Assembly (NCBI RefSeq): GCF_002414005.1
Contig: NZ_DHYG01000015.1
Coordinates: 17,778 to 37,771 of the forward strand
DNA length: 19,994 bases
Reading direction: 5' to 3'
From: Psychrobacter sp. UBA5136
GTDB lineage: Bacteria > Pseudomonadota > Gammaproteobacteria > Pseudomonadales > Moraxellaceae
Shown here: in pieces, positions 9,571 through 17,083 of the stretch
How positions within the stretch are numbered: the first letter of the stretch is position 1
Layout of the letters: each line of letters starts with the position of its first letter
Made by a program: the position numbers and the translations under genes
The notes under the pieces: generated by a model
Databases searched by the model: none
The model's input: only the letters and a program-made list of their open reading frames with translations
Told to the model about the DNA's origin: nothing

Positions 9571-10311
9571 ATGTGTGCTGTCCCTGTCATTATCCCTGCT
9601 ATCGATTTAAAAGATGGTAAATGTGTGCGCTTAAAACAAGGCCGTATGGAAGACGATACGGTGTTTTCTGATGATCCAGTCGCCATGGCCGCGCGCTGGG
9701 TCAATGAAGGCGCGCGCCGCTTGCATTTGGTCGATTTAAATGGCGCCTTTGACGGCATTCCTGTACACAGGCAAGTGGTCCATGACATTGCCAAAGCGTT
9801 CCCCAAACTGCCCATTCAATTAGGCGGCGGCGTGCGCAATATGAAAACCATCGAGCAGTATGTTAGCGCTGGTTTGACTTATATCATCATCGGCACCAAA
9901 GCCGTTGAAGAGCCTGATTTTGTGACTGAGGCTTGCCGCGAATTTGCCGGACATATCATCGTCGGTATCGATGCCAAAGACGGTATGGTGGCAACCCATG
10001 GCTGGGCAAATGTGACTGATACCAAAGCCACCGAGCTTGCCAAGCGTTTTGCCGATGTCGGCGTATCGTCAATCGTTTATACCGATATTGCTCGCGATGG
10101 CATGATGCAAGGCGTCAACGTCCCGCAAACGGTGAGCTTAGCGCGTGAAGGCGGCCTGCCTGTGATAGCATCCGGCGGCGTTACCGATATGAAAGATATT
10201 GAGCTGCTAAAACCTTATGGTGATTGTCTCGAAGGCATCATCACTGGACGTGCGATTTACGAAGGCACCTTAGATTTGGGTGAGGCGCAGCTTTATCTAG
10301 ATGGTAAATAG
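9571..10311 (+). CDS. hisA: HisA, ProFAR (phosphoribosylformimino-AICAR-P) isomerase
   Basis: HisA catalyses the Amadori rearrangement of ProFAR to PRFAR, the fourth step of histidine synthesis, in the cytoplasm. The (beta/alpha)8 barrel is complete at 246 residues. Visible are IPAIDLKDGKCVRL with the catalytic-type Asp12, the phosphate-binding GGGVRN, GIDAKDG, TDIARDGM and the second phosphate motif ASGGV. Two in-frame ATGs occur: at 9565 the AAGGA ribosome binding site (9560-9564) abuts the start, whereas at 9571 it has normal six-base spacing, so 9571 is chosen. No other his gene is in the window, so hisA stands alone here rather than inside a his operon. Confidence 0.96.
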   Translation: MCAVPVIIPAIDLKDGKCVRLKQGRMEDDTVFSDDPVAMAARWVNEGARRLHLVDLNGAFDGIPVHRQVVHDIAKAFPKLPIQLGGGVRNMKTIEQYVSAGLTYIIIGTKAVEEPDFVTEACREFAGHIIVGIDAKDGMVATHGWANVTDTKATELAKRFADVGVSSIVYTDIARDGMMQGVNVPQTVSLAREGGLPVIASGGVTDMKDIELLKPYGDCLEGIITGRAIYEGTLDLGEAQLYLDGK

Positions 10312-10313
10312 TT

Positions 10314-10333
10314 TTTAAATAGCGCTATTTAAA
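10314..10333. repeat. 20-bp perfect palindrome after hisA
   Basis: A perfect 20-base palindrome centred on AGCGCT, directly after the hisA stop. As RNA it gives an 8-bp AT-rich stem with a GCGC loop. No T run follows, so termination is uncertain. A further ATTTAAA copy follows at about 10342. Confidence 0.5.
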
Positions 10334-10388
10334 TAGGGTTATTTAAACAGCCTTGTTGGAAATAAGGAAGAAGCTAGGATAAAAAAGG

Positions 10389-11900
10389 ATGTTTATGGCC
10401 GTTTATTTTGACCAGTTCGAGTTACGCAGGTTACGCATAACGACAAAAGCGTGCGGTCAATTGCTGCTATTAAGCATGGTTTTGAGTACGCCTATTCATG
10501 CGGCTGAAAAAAACGACCTAGATGCTTCTACCGTTGTAGCCACTAATGGGGCGGAAGGGGCTAATAGCGAGCTGGCGGCTCAAACAACCGATGCATTAGC
10601 AGTAGCCAATTCAGCTGCTGGAGAAAATAATAACGGACTAGATAGTAGTAGTGCTAATACGGCGCCAACGCCCGCTGAGAAACCACCCGTTATCAGCGGC
10701 GAAAGTACCAATAACGCTCAAATCGAAACCACACCAACCCCGCTAAAAGACTATGATATCCAGCAACGCATCAGTGGCATTTTTTCAGAAATTGACGGCT
10801 TGCAAGCGGTCAATGTGAGCGTCAATCAAGGGGTGGTTACCTTAACGGGTGAGACGCCCAATGAAAAAAAAGCCCAGCAAGCCATCAATTTGACCAATCG
10901 CTTAACCGACGTGGTGACGGTAGAGGACAGAATCAATCGCACTCTTGATGTGCAAGATAATGTCTCGACCGTTTATCAAAGTCTTAAAGGGCAAACAAAA
11001 AACTTGGTTAAAGCGCTACCGCTGTTATTGGTTGGTATTGTCTTATTTGCCTTGGTGACGTGGTTTGGTAGTTGGTTATCCAATCGGCAAAAGATGTGGC
11101 AACGCCTTACACCCAATCCTTTTGTCGCAGAGTTGCTCGCGCAGACCGTTAAAGTCATCTTTATTGTCTTTGGGCTTGTTTTAGCGTTAAGTTTGATTGG
11201 AGCCGAGACTCTCTTAGGCACGCTGCTTGGCGGCGCTGGCGTGATTGGTATCGCCGTTGGCTTTGCGGTGAAAGACACTATCGAGAATTATATTGCCTCG
11301 CTTATGCTCAGTATTCGCCAGCCATTCCGCGCCCGCGACCATATTTTGATTAATAATCAAGAGGGGATTGTGGTACGCCTCACGTCACGGGCAACTATTT
11401 TAATGACCTTGGATGGTAACCAATTACGTATCCCCAATGCTGAAGTGTTTAAAGCGACGATTTTAAATTACACCAAAAACCCCGAGCGTCGTTTTACCTT
11501 TGAGTTAGGCATCGATGCCAATGACGATCCACTTGCGGCCATCAAAGTAGGTATTGATGCGATAAATAAGTTAGGTTTTGCCCTTGATAAGCCAAAAGTC
11601 ACCGCAGCTATCAAAGAAGTTGGCGAGTCGAACATCGTTTTGGAGTTTCAAGTGTGGGTCAACCAGTTGGAAGCGGATTTTTCCAAAGCCCGCAGTATTG
11701 CTATTCGCGAAACCAAACACGCTTTGGAGAAAGATAAAAAACAAGCAAAGGCGCGGGCAAAGCGTATTTTACAAGGCCGTACTGCCGATGAGGTACTGGA
11801 TGCCCGTCCTAATGAGAATCTGATGAAAAAGGTCGAGCAAGAAATTGCTGAAAACTCAGATGCAACGGATTTACTGAATAATAAAAGCCCGCAAGAGTGA
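10389..11900 (+). CDS. BON-domain mechanosensitive channel (MscS family)
   Basis: An MscS-type channel protein that should open under membrane tension to release solutes during osmotic downshock. The 503-residue protein begins with a signal peptide (about 1-38, ending HAA), a low-complexity Ala/Asn/Thr/Ser linker (about 40-118), a periplasmic BON domain (about 121-187, with VNVSVNQGVVTLTGE), then three hydrophobic segments (about 206-231, 245-271, 275-305). The third carries the Gly/Ala-rich pore-helix pattern GGAGVIGIAVGFAVKD, followed by the MscS beta domain (PFRARDHI, LRIPNAEV, NYTKNPERR) and a charged C-terminal tail. An ATG at 10395 is also in frame and is better spaced from AAAAGG, so the true start may be two codons later. 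Conduction is inferred from family membership. Confidence 0.88.
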   Translation: MFMAVYFDQFELRRLRITTKACGQLLLLSMVLSTPIHAAEKNDLDASTVVATNGAEGANSELAAQTTDALAVANSAAGENNNGLDSSSANTAPTPAEKPPVISGESTNNAQIETTPTPLKDYDIQQRISGIFSEIDGLQAVNVSVNQGVVTLTGETPNEKKAQQAINLTNRLTDVVTVEDRINRTLDVQDNVSTVYQSLKGQTKNLVKALPLLLVGIVLFALVTWFGSWLSNRQKMWQRLTPNPFVAELLAQTVKVIFIVFGLVLALSLIGAETLLGTLLGGAGVIGIAVGFAVKDTIENYIASLMLSIRQPFRARDHILINNQEGIVVRLTSRATILMTLDGNQLRIPNAEVFKATILNYTKNPERRFTFELGIDANDDPLAAIKVGIDAINKLGFALDKPKVTAAIKEVGESNIVLEFQVWVNQLEADFSKARSIAIRETKHALEKDKKQAKARAKRILQGRTADEVLDARPNENLMKKVEQEIAENSDATDLLNNKSPQE

Positions 11901-11979
11901 GGATAAATGCAAAAAGTGGGCATAAAAAATGCAGTAAAACGTCTATACGATTTTTATCTAAATAGGCGAGACATTCTTT

Positions 11980-12264
11980 ATGCACATTAAACATCTGATT
12001 ATTTTTGCAATAGCCGGTATCGTTATTTTATTAGGCTTTAATACGATTAACGGCAGCCAACATGCGAAAAATAGAGAAGCGCTAACCGCGAATGGTCAAG
12101 TAGAACAAACTGACATTAATGCAGTTGAGAGCAATGGTTCAGATATCGCAAGTAAACCCCTAGGACAGCAGCCAAAAGCCGTTATTGATAAGGCGACGAC
12201 GCAGATAGCGCAAGCAGAGCAGGTCAATCAGCAACGCACCGAGCAAATGGCCGATACGCAATAA
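11980..12264 (+). CDS. Small single-span membrane protein, unknown function
   Basis: A 94-residue protein that I do not recognise. Residues about 5-22 form one hydrophobic helix, which could be an uncleaved signal anchor; the remainder is polar, rich in Gln, Ala, Thr and Asn and probably disordered or helical, so it would sit in the periplasm. It follows the MscS-type gene by 79 bases on the same strand and is followed by a bidirectional terminator, so the two may share a transcript. The ribosome binding site is weak (AGGCGAG). The hydrophobic N-terminus and the terminator placement support a real gene. Confidence 0.6.
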   Translation: MHIKHLIIFAIAGIVILLGFNTINGSQHAKNREALTANGQVEQTDINAVESNGSDIASKPLGQQPKAVIDKATTQIAQAEQVNQQRTEQMADTQ

Positions 12265-12330
12265 TGATTTTGGGCTTACATCTTTTAGCGTCTAGTTCAG
12301 CTGAGTAACCACTGCTTAATTGCCACTCAT

Positions 12331-12364
12331 AAAAAAAGACCAACGATAACGTTAGTCTTTTTTT
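12331..12364. terminator. Bidirectional rho-independent terminator
   Basis: A 15-bp hairpin with one mismatch (arms 12331-12345 and 12350-12364, ATAA loop) whose outer parts are A7 and T7. It therefore works in both directions, ending the plus-strand small-protein transcript and the minus-strand rnr transcript. Confidence 0.85.
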
Positions 12365-12385
12365 ATGCTTAAGTTTTGGCAAGCC

Positions 12386-14680
12386 TTAGCTTTTCTTGCT
12401 AGCACCTTTACCACGACTGCCACTTTTTTTAGCAGACGTTTTGTTGACAGAGGTTTTATTAGCAGAAGTTTTTCTAGATTTATCTTTCTTCGTTTGGTTC
12501 ATTTGGCTCGATTGGAGCTTGGCTTGCAAGTCGAAGTCGATTTGGAGTAGGTCCATATTGACGCCCGCTACTTTTACCTTAACCAAATCACCCAGTCCAT
12601 ACACAATGCCTCTGTCTTTACCGATCAGCTGCTGTTGCTGCTCATCATAGACAAAGAAGTCGTCACCAACGTTTGAGATATGCACCAAACCGTCGATATA
12701 TAGCTCCGTCAGTGTGATAAAGAGCCCAAAGCTTGTCACGGTTGTCACGACGCCATTGAACTCTTCGCCAACATGATCTTTCATATAATGACATTTGAGC
12801 CAAGATTCTACGTAACGCGATGCTTTTTCGGCGCGGCGCTCGGTATCAGAGGTTTGCGTGCCAGCCTCTTCAAGAGAAAAGTCCATAACAGGCTGCTTGC
12901 TATTGGTCACCTTTGCTTTAATCGCGCGATGCAGCATCAAGTCAGGATAACGGCGAATCGGCGAGGTAAAGTGGCTATATTCATCATAAGCCAAACCAAA
13001 GTGGCCGATATTATCAGGCGCATAGTTTGCTTGCATCATTGAGCGCAGCAGCATACTGTGGATGCTAATGGCGTCAGGACGGTCTTTGGTTGCCTCGATA
13101 ATACGCTGATAATCGGCTTGGGTTGGGCTTTCTTCTGGGAAGCTTAAACCAAAGTTTTTTGCATACTCGTGAATGCGCAACGACTTTTCGCTATCAGGCT
13201 TATCATGATTACGATATAAAACAGGTAACTCATGTTTTAGCGCAAAGTTTGCCGCACAGGTATTGGCAAGCAGCATGCACTCTTCGATAAGCTTTTGCGC
13301 ATCGCCGCGCGTACGCGGTAAAATCGCTTCGATACCCCCTTTTTCGTTAAACTTAATATAAGTCTCAACCGTTTCAAACTCCATGGCATGGCGCTCTTCA
13401 CGCTTTTTCAGCAGCAGCTCATAGAGTTGGTGCAAGGTATCGACCGATTTTTTAACGTCTTTATTACCCGTTAAGGATTCAGGTACGCTCTTATCTTTTG
13501 GATTGGCCAGATAAGCATTGACTTGATTATAAGTCAGGCGCGCTTGTGAATGCATGACACCTGGATAAAACTCATAGCCCGTGACCTTGCCGGCGCGAGA
13601 AATCTTGATATCGGCAACCATACAGAGGCGGTCAAGGTTAGGGTTCAATGAACACAAACCATTAGACAATACTTCTGGTAGCATTGGAATCACGCGATGC
13701 GGAAAATAGACCGACGTGCCGCGCTCATAAGCATCTTTATCGAGTGGCGAGTTTGGCGTGACGTAATAACTCACATCCGCAATCGCAACTAAAACACGAT
13801 AATTTCCACCAGAACGTTTTTCGGCAAAGACGGCATCATCAAAATCGCGCGCGTCTTCGCCATCAATGGTAATCAGCGGCAAATCACGCAGATCTGTACG
13901 ACCTTTTAAGTCTTTTTCGGTTGGTTCTTTATAGCTATTGGCTTGCTCTAGCGCCGCTTCACTAAACTCTGATGGAATATCATAATTGAGCAGGGTGGTC
14001 TCAATAATCAATTCACGGTCATTGTCATCAGATAGGACATCAGTGATTTTGCCGGTGGCAAATTCATGCTGGTTTGGCCAATCGATGATATCAACTTTAA
14101 CTGGTGCACCTTGTTTTATATTTAGTGCTTCTACGTTTTCATCAGTGACGGTAATCGGCTGATGATTGTTTGGGCTACCAAGCTCAACGCAATAACCGTC
14201 TTCATCGCGCGCTAAGGTACCGATAAAGTTGTTTTGCCGACGTTCAACGATATCGACGATACGTCCTTCGGTGCGGCCACGATTATCGGTTGAGGTGCCA
14301 ACGGCTGCTACCGTATCGCCGTTAAAAACCCAGCGCATTTGCTTCTCATGCAAGAATAAATCTGGCATATCATCTAACAATACAAAGCCAAAACCTTTGG
14401 GGTGAGCCGACACGGTGCCAGTGACGATATCGTGCTGGGTCACGGTACGATAGCGATAAGGGCGACCTTCGCGGTTTACTTGGCCATCGCGCGCCATCGC
14501 TTTTAGGCGATTGCCCAACGCGTCAAATTGGTCAGGCTCATCAATATTAAAGGCTTTTGCCAATTGTTGATGCGTGACTTCGCCATGTTCGCTAATCGTG
14601 CTGAGTATCAGCTCGCGACTAGGAATAGGATTGTCATATTTTTGTGCCTCACTCGAGGCGTTTGGATCATTCCAACTCAT
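12386..14680 (-). CDS. rnr: Ribonuclease R
   Basis: RNase R is a processive 3'-5' exoribonuclease that degrades structured RNA, important in rRNA quality control and growth in the cold. The 764-residue protein has an N-terminal winged-helix region (about 20-68), cold-shock/OB domains (about 85-240), the RNB catalytic domain with TIDGEDARDFDD (Asp273, Asp279, Asp281, Asp282 as Mg2+ ligands), and an S1 domain (about 645-725, with GVVTTVTSFGLFI and DGLVHIS). It ends in a lysine/serine-rich basic tail with loosely repeated NKTS units, as in other RNase R proteins. Length is slightly below E. coli RNase R (813, recalled). Only a weak ribosome binding site precedes the ATG. It is convergent with the hisA-side genes. 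Confidence 0.97.
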   Translation of the reverse strand: MSWNDPNASSEAQKYDNPIPSRELILSTISEHGEVTHQQLAKAFNIDEPDQFDALGNRLKAMARDGQVNREGRPYRYRTVTQHDIVTGTVSAHPKGFGFVLLDDMPDLFLHEKQMRWVFNGDTVAAVGTSTDNRGRTEGRIVDIVERRQNNFIGTLARDEDGYCVELGSPNNHQPITVTDENVEALNIKQGAPVKVDIIDWPNQHEFATGKITDVLSDDNDRELIIETTLLNYDIPSEFSEAALEQANSYKEPTEKDLKGRTDLRDLPLITIDGEDARDFDDAVFAEKRSGGNYRVLVAIADVSYYVTPNSPLDKDAYERGTSVYFPHRVIPMLPEVLSNGLCSLNPNLDRLCMVADIKISRAGKVTGYEFYPGVMHSQARLTYNQVNAYLANPKDKSVPESLTGNKDVKKSVDTLHQLYELLLKKREERHAMEFETVETYIKFNEKGGIEAILPRTRGDAQKLIEECMLLANTCAANFALKHELPVLYRNHDKPDSEKSLRIHEYAKNFGLSFPEESPTQADYQRIIEATKDRPDAISIHSMLLRSMMQANYAPDNIGHFGLAYDEYSHFTSPIRRYPDLMLHRAIKAKVTNSKQPVMDFSLEEAGTQTSDTERRAEKASRYVESWLKCHYMKDHVGEEFNGVVTTVTSFGLFITLTELYIDGLVHISNVGDDFFVYDEQQQQLIGKDRGIVYGLGDLVKVKVAGVNMDLLQIDFDLQAKLQSSQMNQTKKDKSRKTSANKTSVNKTSAKKSGSRGKGASKKS

Positions 14681-14835
14681 AAATTACCGTATCTGTTTTT
14701 AAAATTATTAATAAGCGCTATCTTAACACGAACAACGCCGCAATATCTTCGGTCAATTGTCTTATATGCATCTGATAGCAAGTAGTTGTTCGCTTTGCCG
14801 CCTATCAGCCGCCGCTATGCAAGGTAAACCAAGTA

Positions 14836-16080
14836 TCAAATATCTATGTCTGTTGAATTTGATTGATTGGTTATTTTTTTACTGTCCAATTCTTTGGATA
14901 CTTCAAGCACCGTCGTTTGATTCGATTTATCGAGATATTTTTGCGCTTTATCAACCTCAGACGTCAAGGTATTGACGGTTTGCTTCATATTTTCTAACGC
15001 TTCAATTTTATAATTGCTGATCATATCCATCGTCTCATAGACGTTATTGAAGGCGTTTTGGAGTTTATCAAGTTCAATCGTGCTGCTGGTTGCTTGTTCA
15101 TGAATCTCAAGTGATTGACGCTTTAGCATCGCAGAGGTTGATTCAATCAAGCTACTGGTGGTTTTATTTAATGCGGTGATTTGGTCGAGCACAAGTTTTT
15201 GATTGGTCATTGCTTGAGCAACCACCACTGCGGTACGAAGCGCAGAGATAGTCGTTGTGGTGGCGCGATCCACCCCTTTAATCAGCTCTAAGTTATTTTT
15301 ACGAATGGTATCAAGGGCTAAATACCCTTGCACGTTTACCGCCAATTGGGTTAAAAAGTCGGTGTTTTTTTGCCGCACATAAAACAGCATCTCTTCTTTA
15401 ATAATACGCGCTTTTTCAGGATCAGTGGCTTCAACCGCATAAACCTTTTGTTCAAGCTGCTCATCAATCTTTTTACCTACATAAATGTATTGGCGAATCG
15501 ATTGCATCAGCTCCCACATATTGACTTTTTCTTGCTCAATCATAGCATTGTCTTTGAGCAGCTCATCTTTACCATTATAAAGGCTGGTCACCACGGCATT
15601 GATATGTGATTGCGCCGATTCGTACTGACGGAAATAATCTTGCACTTTATTACCAAATGGAATGAGACCAAACAGCTTACGCGAGCTAGTCAGCTCTTTT
15701 TTGCTCGGGTCCAAATCTTCGACAATCCCGCGCAGCTCGGTCAATGATTTGGCGATAGGGGAGCTATCAAACAAACTGTCATTGAGACTCTTGGCAGGCA
15801 AATCAAGCATTCGATTAGACACTTGCGCCGATTCACGAATTTCTTTATTACCCAAATTATGGATAGATTGCACGTTTTGCTGAAACTCAGGGCTATGGAC
15901 GGAGTTATTAATCACATGATTAACAAAAGCATCGACTTTGGCATCAAGCTCAGGAATCTGGCTTTCATCCAGTTTGACCATCTGATCCGCTTCGCTTTTT
16001 TGTATTTCTTTTAATGGCTCAGGCGGCGTTAAAGTGATGCTGGGCGTCGAGGCGTTTTCGGGTGGGGTTAATTCTTGCAT
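14836..16080 (-). CDS. TelA-family toxic anion resistance protein
   Basis: A TelA/KlaA-family (PF05816-like) cytoplasmic protein of 414 residues. Members were named for tellurite resistance, but the biochemical role is unknown, and many have no link to tellurite. The protein is highly helical and charged with long predicted coiled coils, has no membrane segment, and carries the family-like stretch RTAVVVAQAMTNQKLVLDQI and a proline-rich N-terminus (about 1-20). An ATG five codons upstream (16095) lacks a ribosome binding site, while the ATG at 16080 has AGGA six bases before it, so the latter is chosen. No other tellurite-resistance gene is nearby, so a housekeeping or envelope-stress role is as likely. 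Confidence 0.85.
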   Translation of the reverse strand: MQELTPPENASTPSITLTPPEPLKEIQKSEADQMVKLDESQIPELDAKVDAFVNHVINNSVHSPEFQQNVQSIHNLGNKEIRESAQVSNRMLDLPAKSLNDSLFDSSPIAKSLTELRGIVEDLDPSKKELTSSRKLFGLIPFGNKVQDYFRQYESAQSHINAVVTSLYNGKDELLKDNAMIEQEKVNMWELMQSIRQYIYVGKKIDEQLEQKVYAVEATDPEKARIIKEEMLFYVRQKNTDFLTQLAVNVQGYLALDTIRKNNLELIKGVDRATTTTISALRTAVVVAQAMTNQKLVLDQITALNKTTSSLIESTSAMLKRQSLEIHEQATSSTIELDKLQNAFNNVYETMDMISNYKIEALENMKQTVNTLTSEVDKAQKYLDKSNQTTVLEVSKELDSKKITNQSNSTDIDI

Positions 16081-16364
16081 GGGACTTCCTATCATATCTA
16101 CAAAGGGTTTTTTTTACCGACGACATTATTTATTAGTGACACCATTCGTTTATGACAACTGTTCTGTAACCGTAAGGTTTGCCAATAATATTTCTAGCCG
16201 TGGTAGTAATTATTTTTATGCCCTTAATGGTTTTTATTTGAATTATTTAAGAGTGACGAGATGACCTTTAGATTAACGGGTAATGAAAAGGTTGAGAAGA
16301 TGGGTTTTGTAAACTACGGTTTATAAAGGGTTTATAAATAAGTTTGGTTGCTTGTAGTCAACTT

Positions 16365-16370
16365 ATTATA
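16365..16370 (-). promoter_or_regulatory. Possible -10 element for the TelA-family gene
   Basis: A consensus TATAAT on the minus strand downstream of the infC terminator and about 285 bases before the TelA-family start. No good -35 element is at the right distance, so it is tentative. Confidence 0.3.
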
Positions 16371-16402
16371 TGCAAAAATATGTATTTAGACTGGTGAATA
16401 TG

Positions 16403-16438
16403 AAAAAACCATCAATATCCCGTAGCATATTGATGGTT
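16403..16438 (-). terminator. Rho-independent terminator after infC
   Basis: A perfect 12-bp stem (16427-16438 with 16407-16418) with an 8-base loop, followed on the minus strand by six T. It lies about 110 bases past the infC stop and ends the thrS-infC transcript. Confidence 0.88.
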
Positions 16439-16547
16439 AGTATTATAACTATCTATACCAACGAACTGTCCGTGTTAGTTAATTATTTATATTAACTAAC
16501 AATCACATCGATTTACAGCCACTACTAGCAGTAATCCGTTAAACAGA

Positions 16548-17069
16548 TTACTTTTTCTTAGTAGGTCCAAGCAGCATACCCATTTGACGGCCTTCCATCT
16601 TAGGGTACTGTTCGACGTTTGAGATATCAGCGGTATCTTCAATGATACGATCAAGTTGTTTACGACCAATCTCTTGATGCGCCATTTCGCGACCACGGAA
16701 GCGGATACTGATTTTAACTTTATCCTGATCTTCTAAGAAGCTGATGATTTTTCTCAGTTTGACCTGATAATCGGCTTCTTCGGTGCTAGGACGTAGCTTC
16801 ATCTCTTTTAGCTGGGTCTGTTTTTGGTTTTTCTTCGCTTCTTTCGCTTTCTGCTTTTGATCATAGAGGAAATGTTTATAATCCATGATTTTGCATACTG
16901 GCGGCTTGGCTTCAGGAACCAATTCGACCAAATCTAGGTTTTCATCACGCGCCGCTTTCATCGCGGTTTCGATATCAACCACACCCATTTGCTCGCCATC
17001 TTCTTTGACCAGACGGACTTCTTTTGCACTGATATCTTCGTTGATGTTCAAACGGTTTGACTGTTTAAT
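16548..17069 (-). CDS. infC: Translation initiation factor IF-3 (AUU start)
   Basis: IF3 binds the 30S subunit, prevents 50S joining and proofreads start codon and initiator tRNA. Both domains are present: the N-domain from NINEDISAKEVRLV with GVVDIETAM and PPVCKIMDY, and the C-domain with KLRKIISFLEDQDKVKI and RFRGREMAHQEIG. The usual IF3 N-terminus (KQSNRLNINEDI) extends upstream of any ATG, and reading back reaches an ATT at 17067-17069 that is eight bases after GGAG; this rare start gives 173 residues. AUU at infC is the known basis of IF3 autorepression in E. coli. A TTG at 17051 is a less likely alternative because it lacks a ribosome binding site. The gene starts five bases after the thrS stop; its GAGGAG lies in the last two thrS codons. 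Confidence 0.96.
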   Translation of the reverse strand: MKQSNRLNINEDISAKEVRLVKEDGEQMGVVDIETAMKAARDENLDLVELVPEAKPPVCKIMDYKHFLYDQKQKAKEAKKNQKQTQLKEMKLRPSTEEADYQVKLRKIISFLEDQDKVKISIRFRGREMAHQEIGRKQLDRIIEDTADISNVEQYPKMEGRQMGMLLGPTKKK

Positions 17070-17083
17070 AGGTATTACTCCTC
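17067..17083 (-). promoter_or_regulatory. infC ribosome binding site and AUU start
   Basis: GAGGAG (17078-17083) overlaps the final two thrS codons, followed by the thrS stop TAA, five more bases and ATT. The arrangement couples infC translation to thrS and places the AUU autoregulation point at the gene boundary. Confidence 0.8.

Larger units (their letters stand above)
16081..16547. other. Intergenic region between infC and the TelA-family gene
   Basis: About 470 bases without a gene. It holds the infC terminator (16403-16438), another 10-bp inverted repeat with a 7-base loop (16474-16483 with 16491-16500), an 8-bp inverted repeat (16337-16344 with 16360-16367) and a possible promoter for the TelA-family gene. 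No sign of rpmI or rplT was seen. Confidence 0.6.

Noticed and set aside
9477..9815. Minus-strand open frame over the hisA start.
   Set aside because: It is a shadow of hisA, without recognisable protein features or a ribosome binding site.
14757..14975. Plus-strand open frame between rnr and the TelA-family gene.
   Set aside because: Mostly antisense to the TelA-family gene end, with no ribosome binding site or family resemblance.
16337..16367. 8-bp inverted repeat upstream of the TelA-family gene as an operator.
   Set aside because: The 15-base loop and AT-rich arms make it unremarkable in this base composition; no regulator is suggested.
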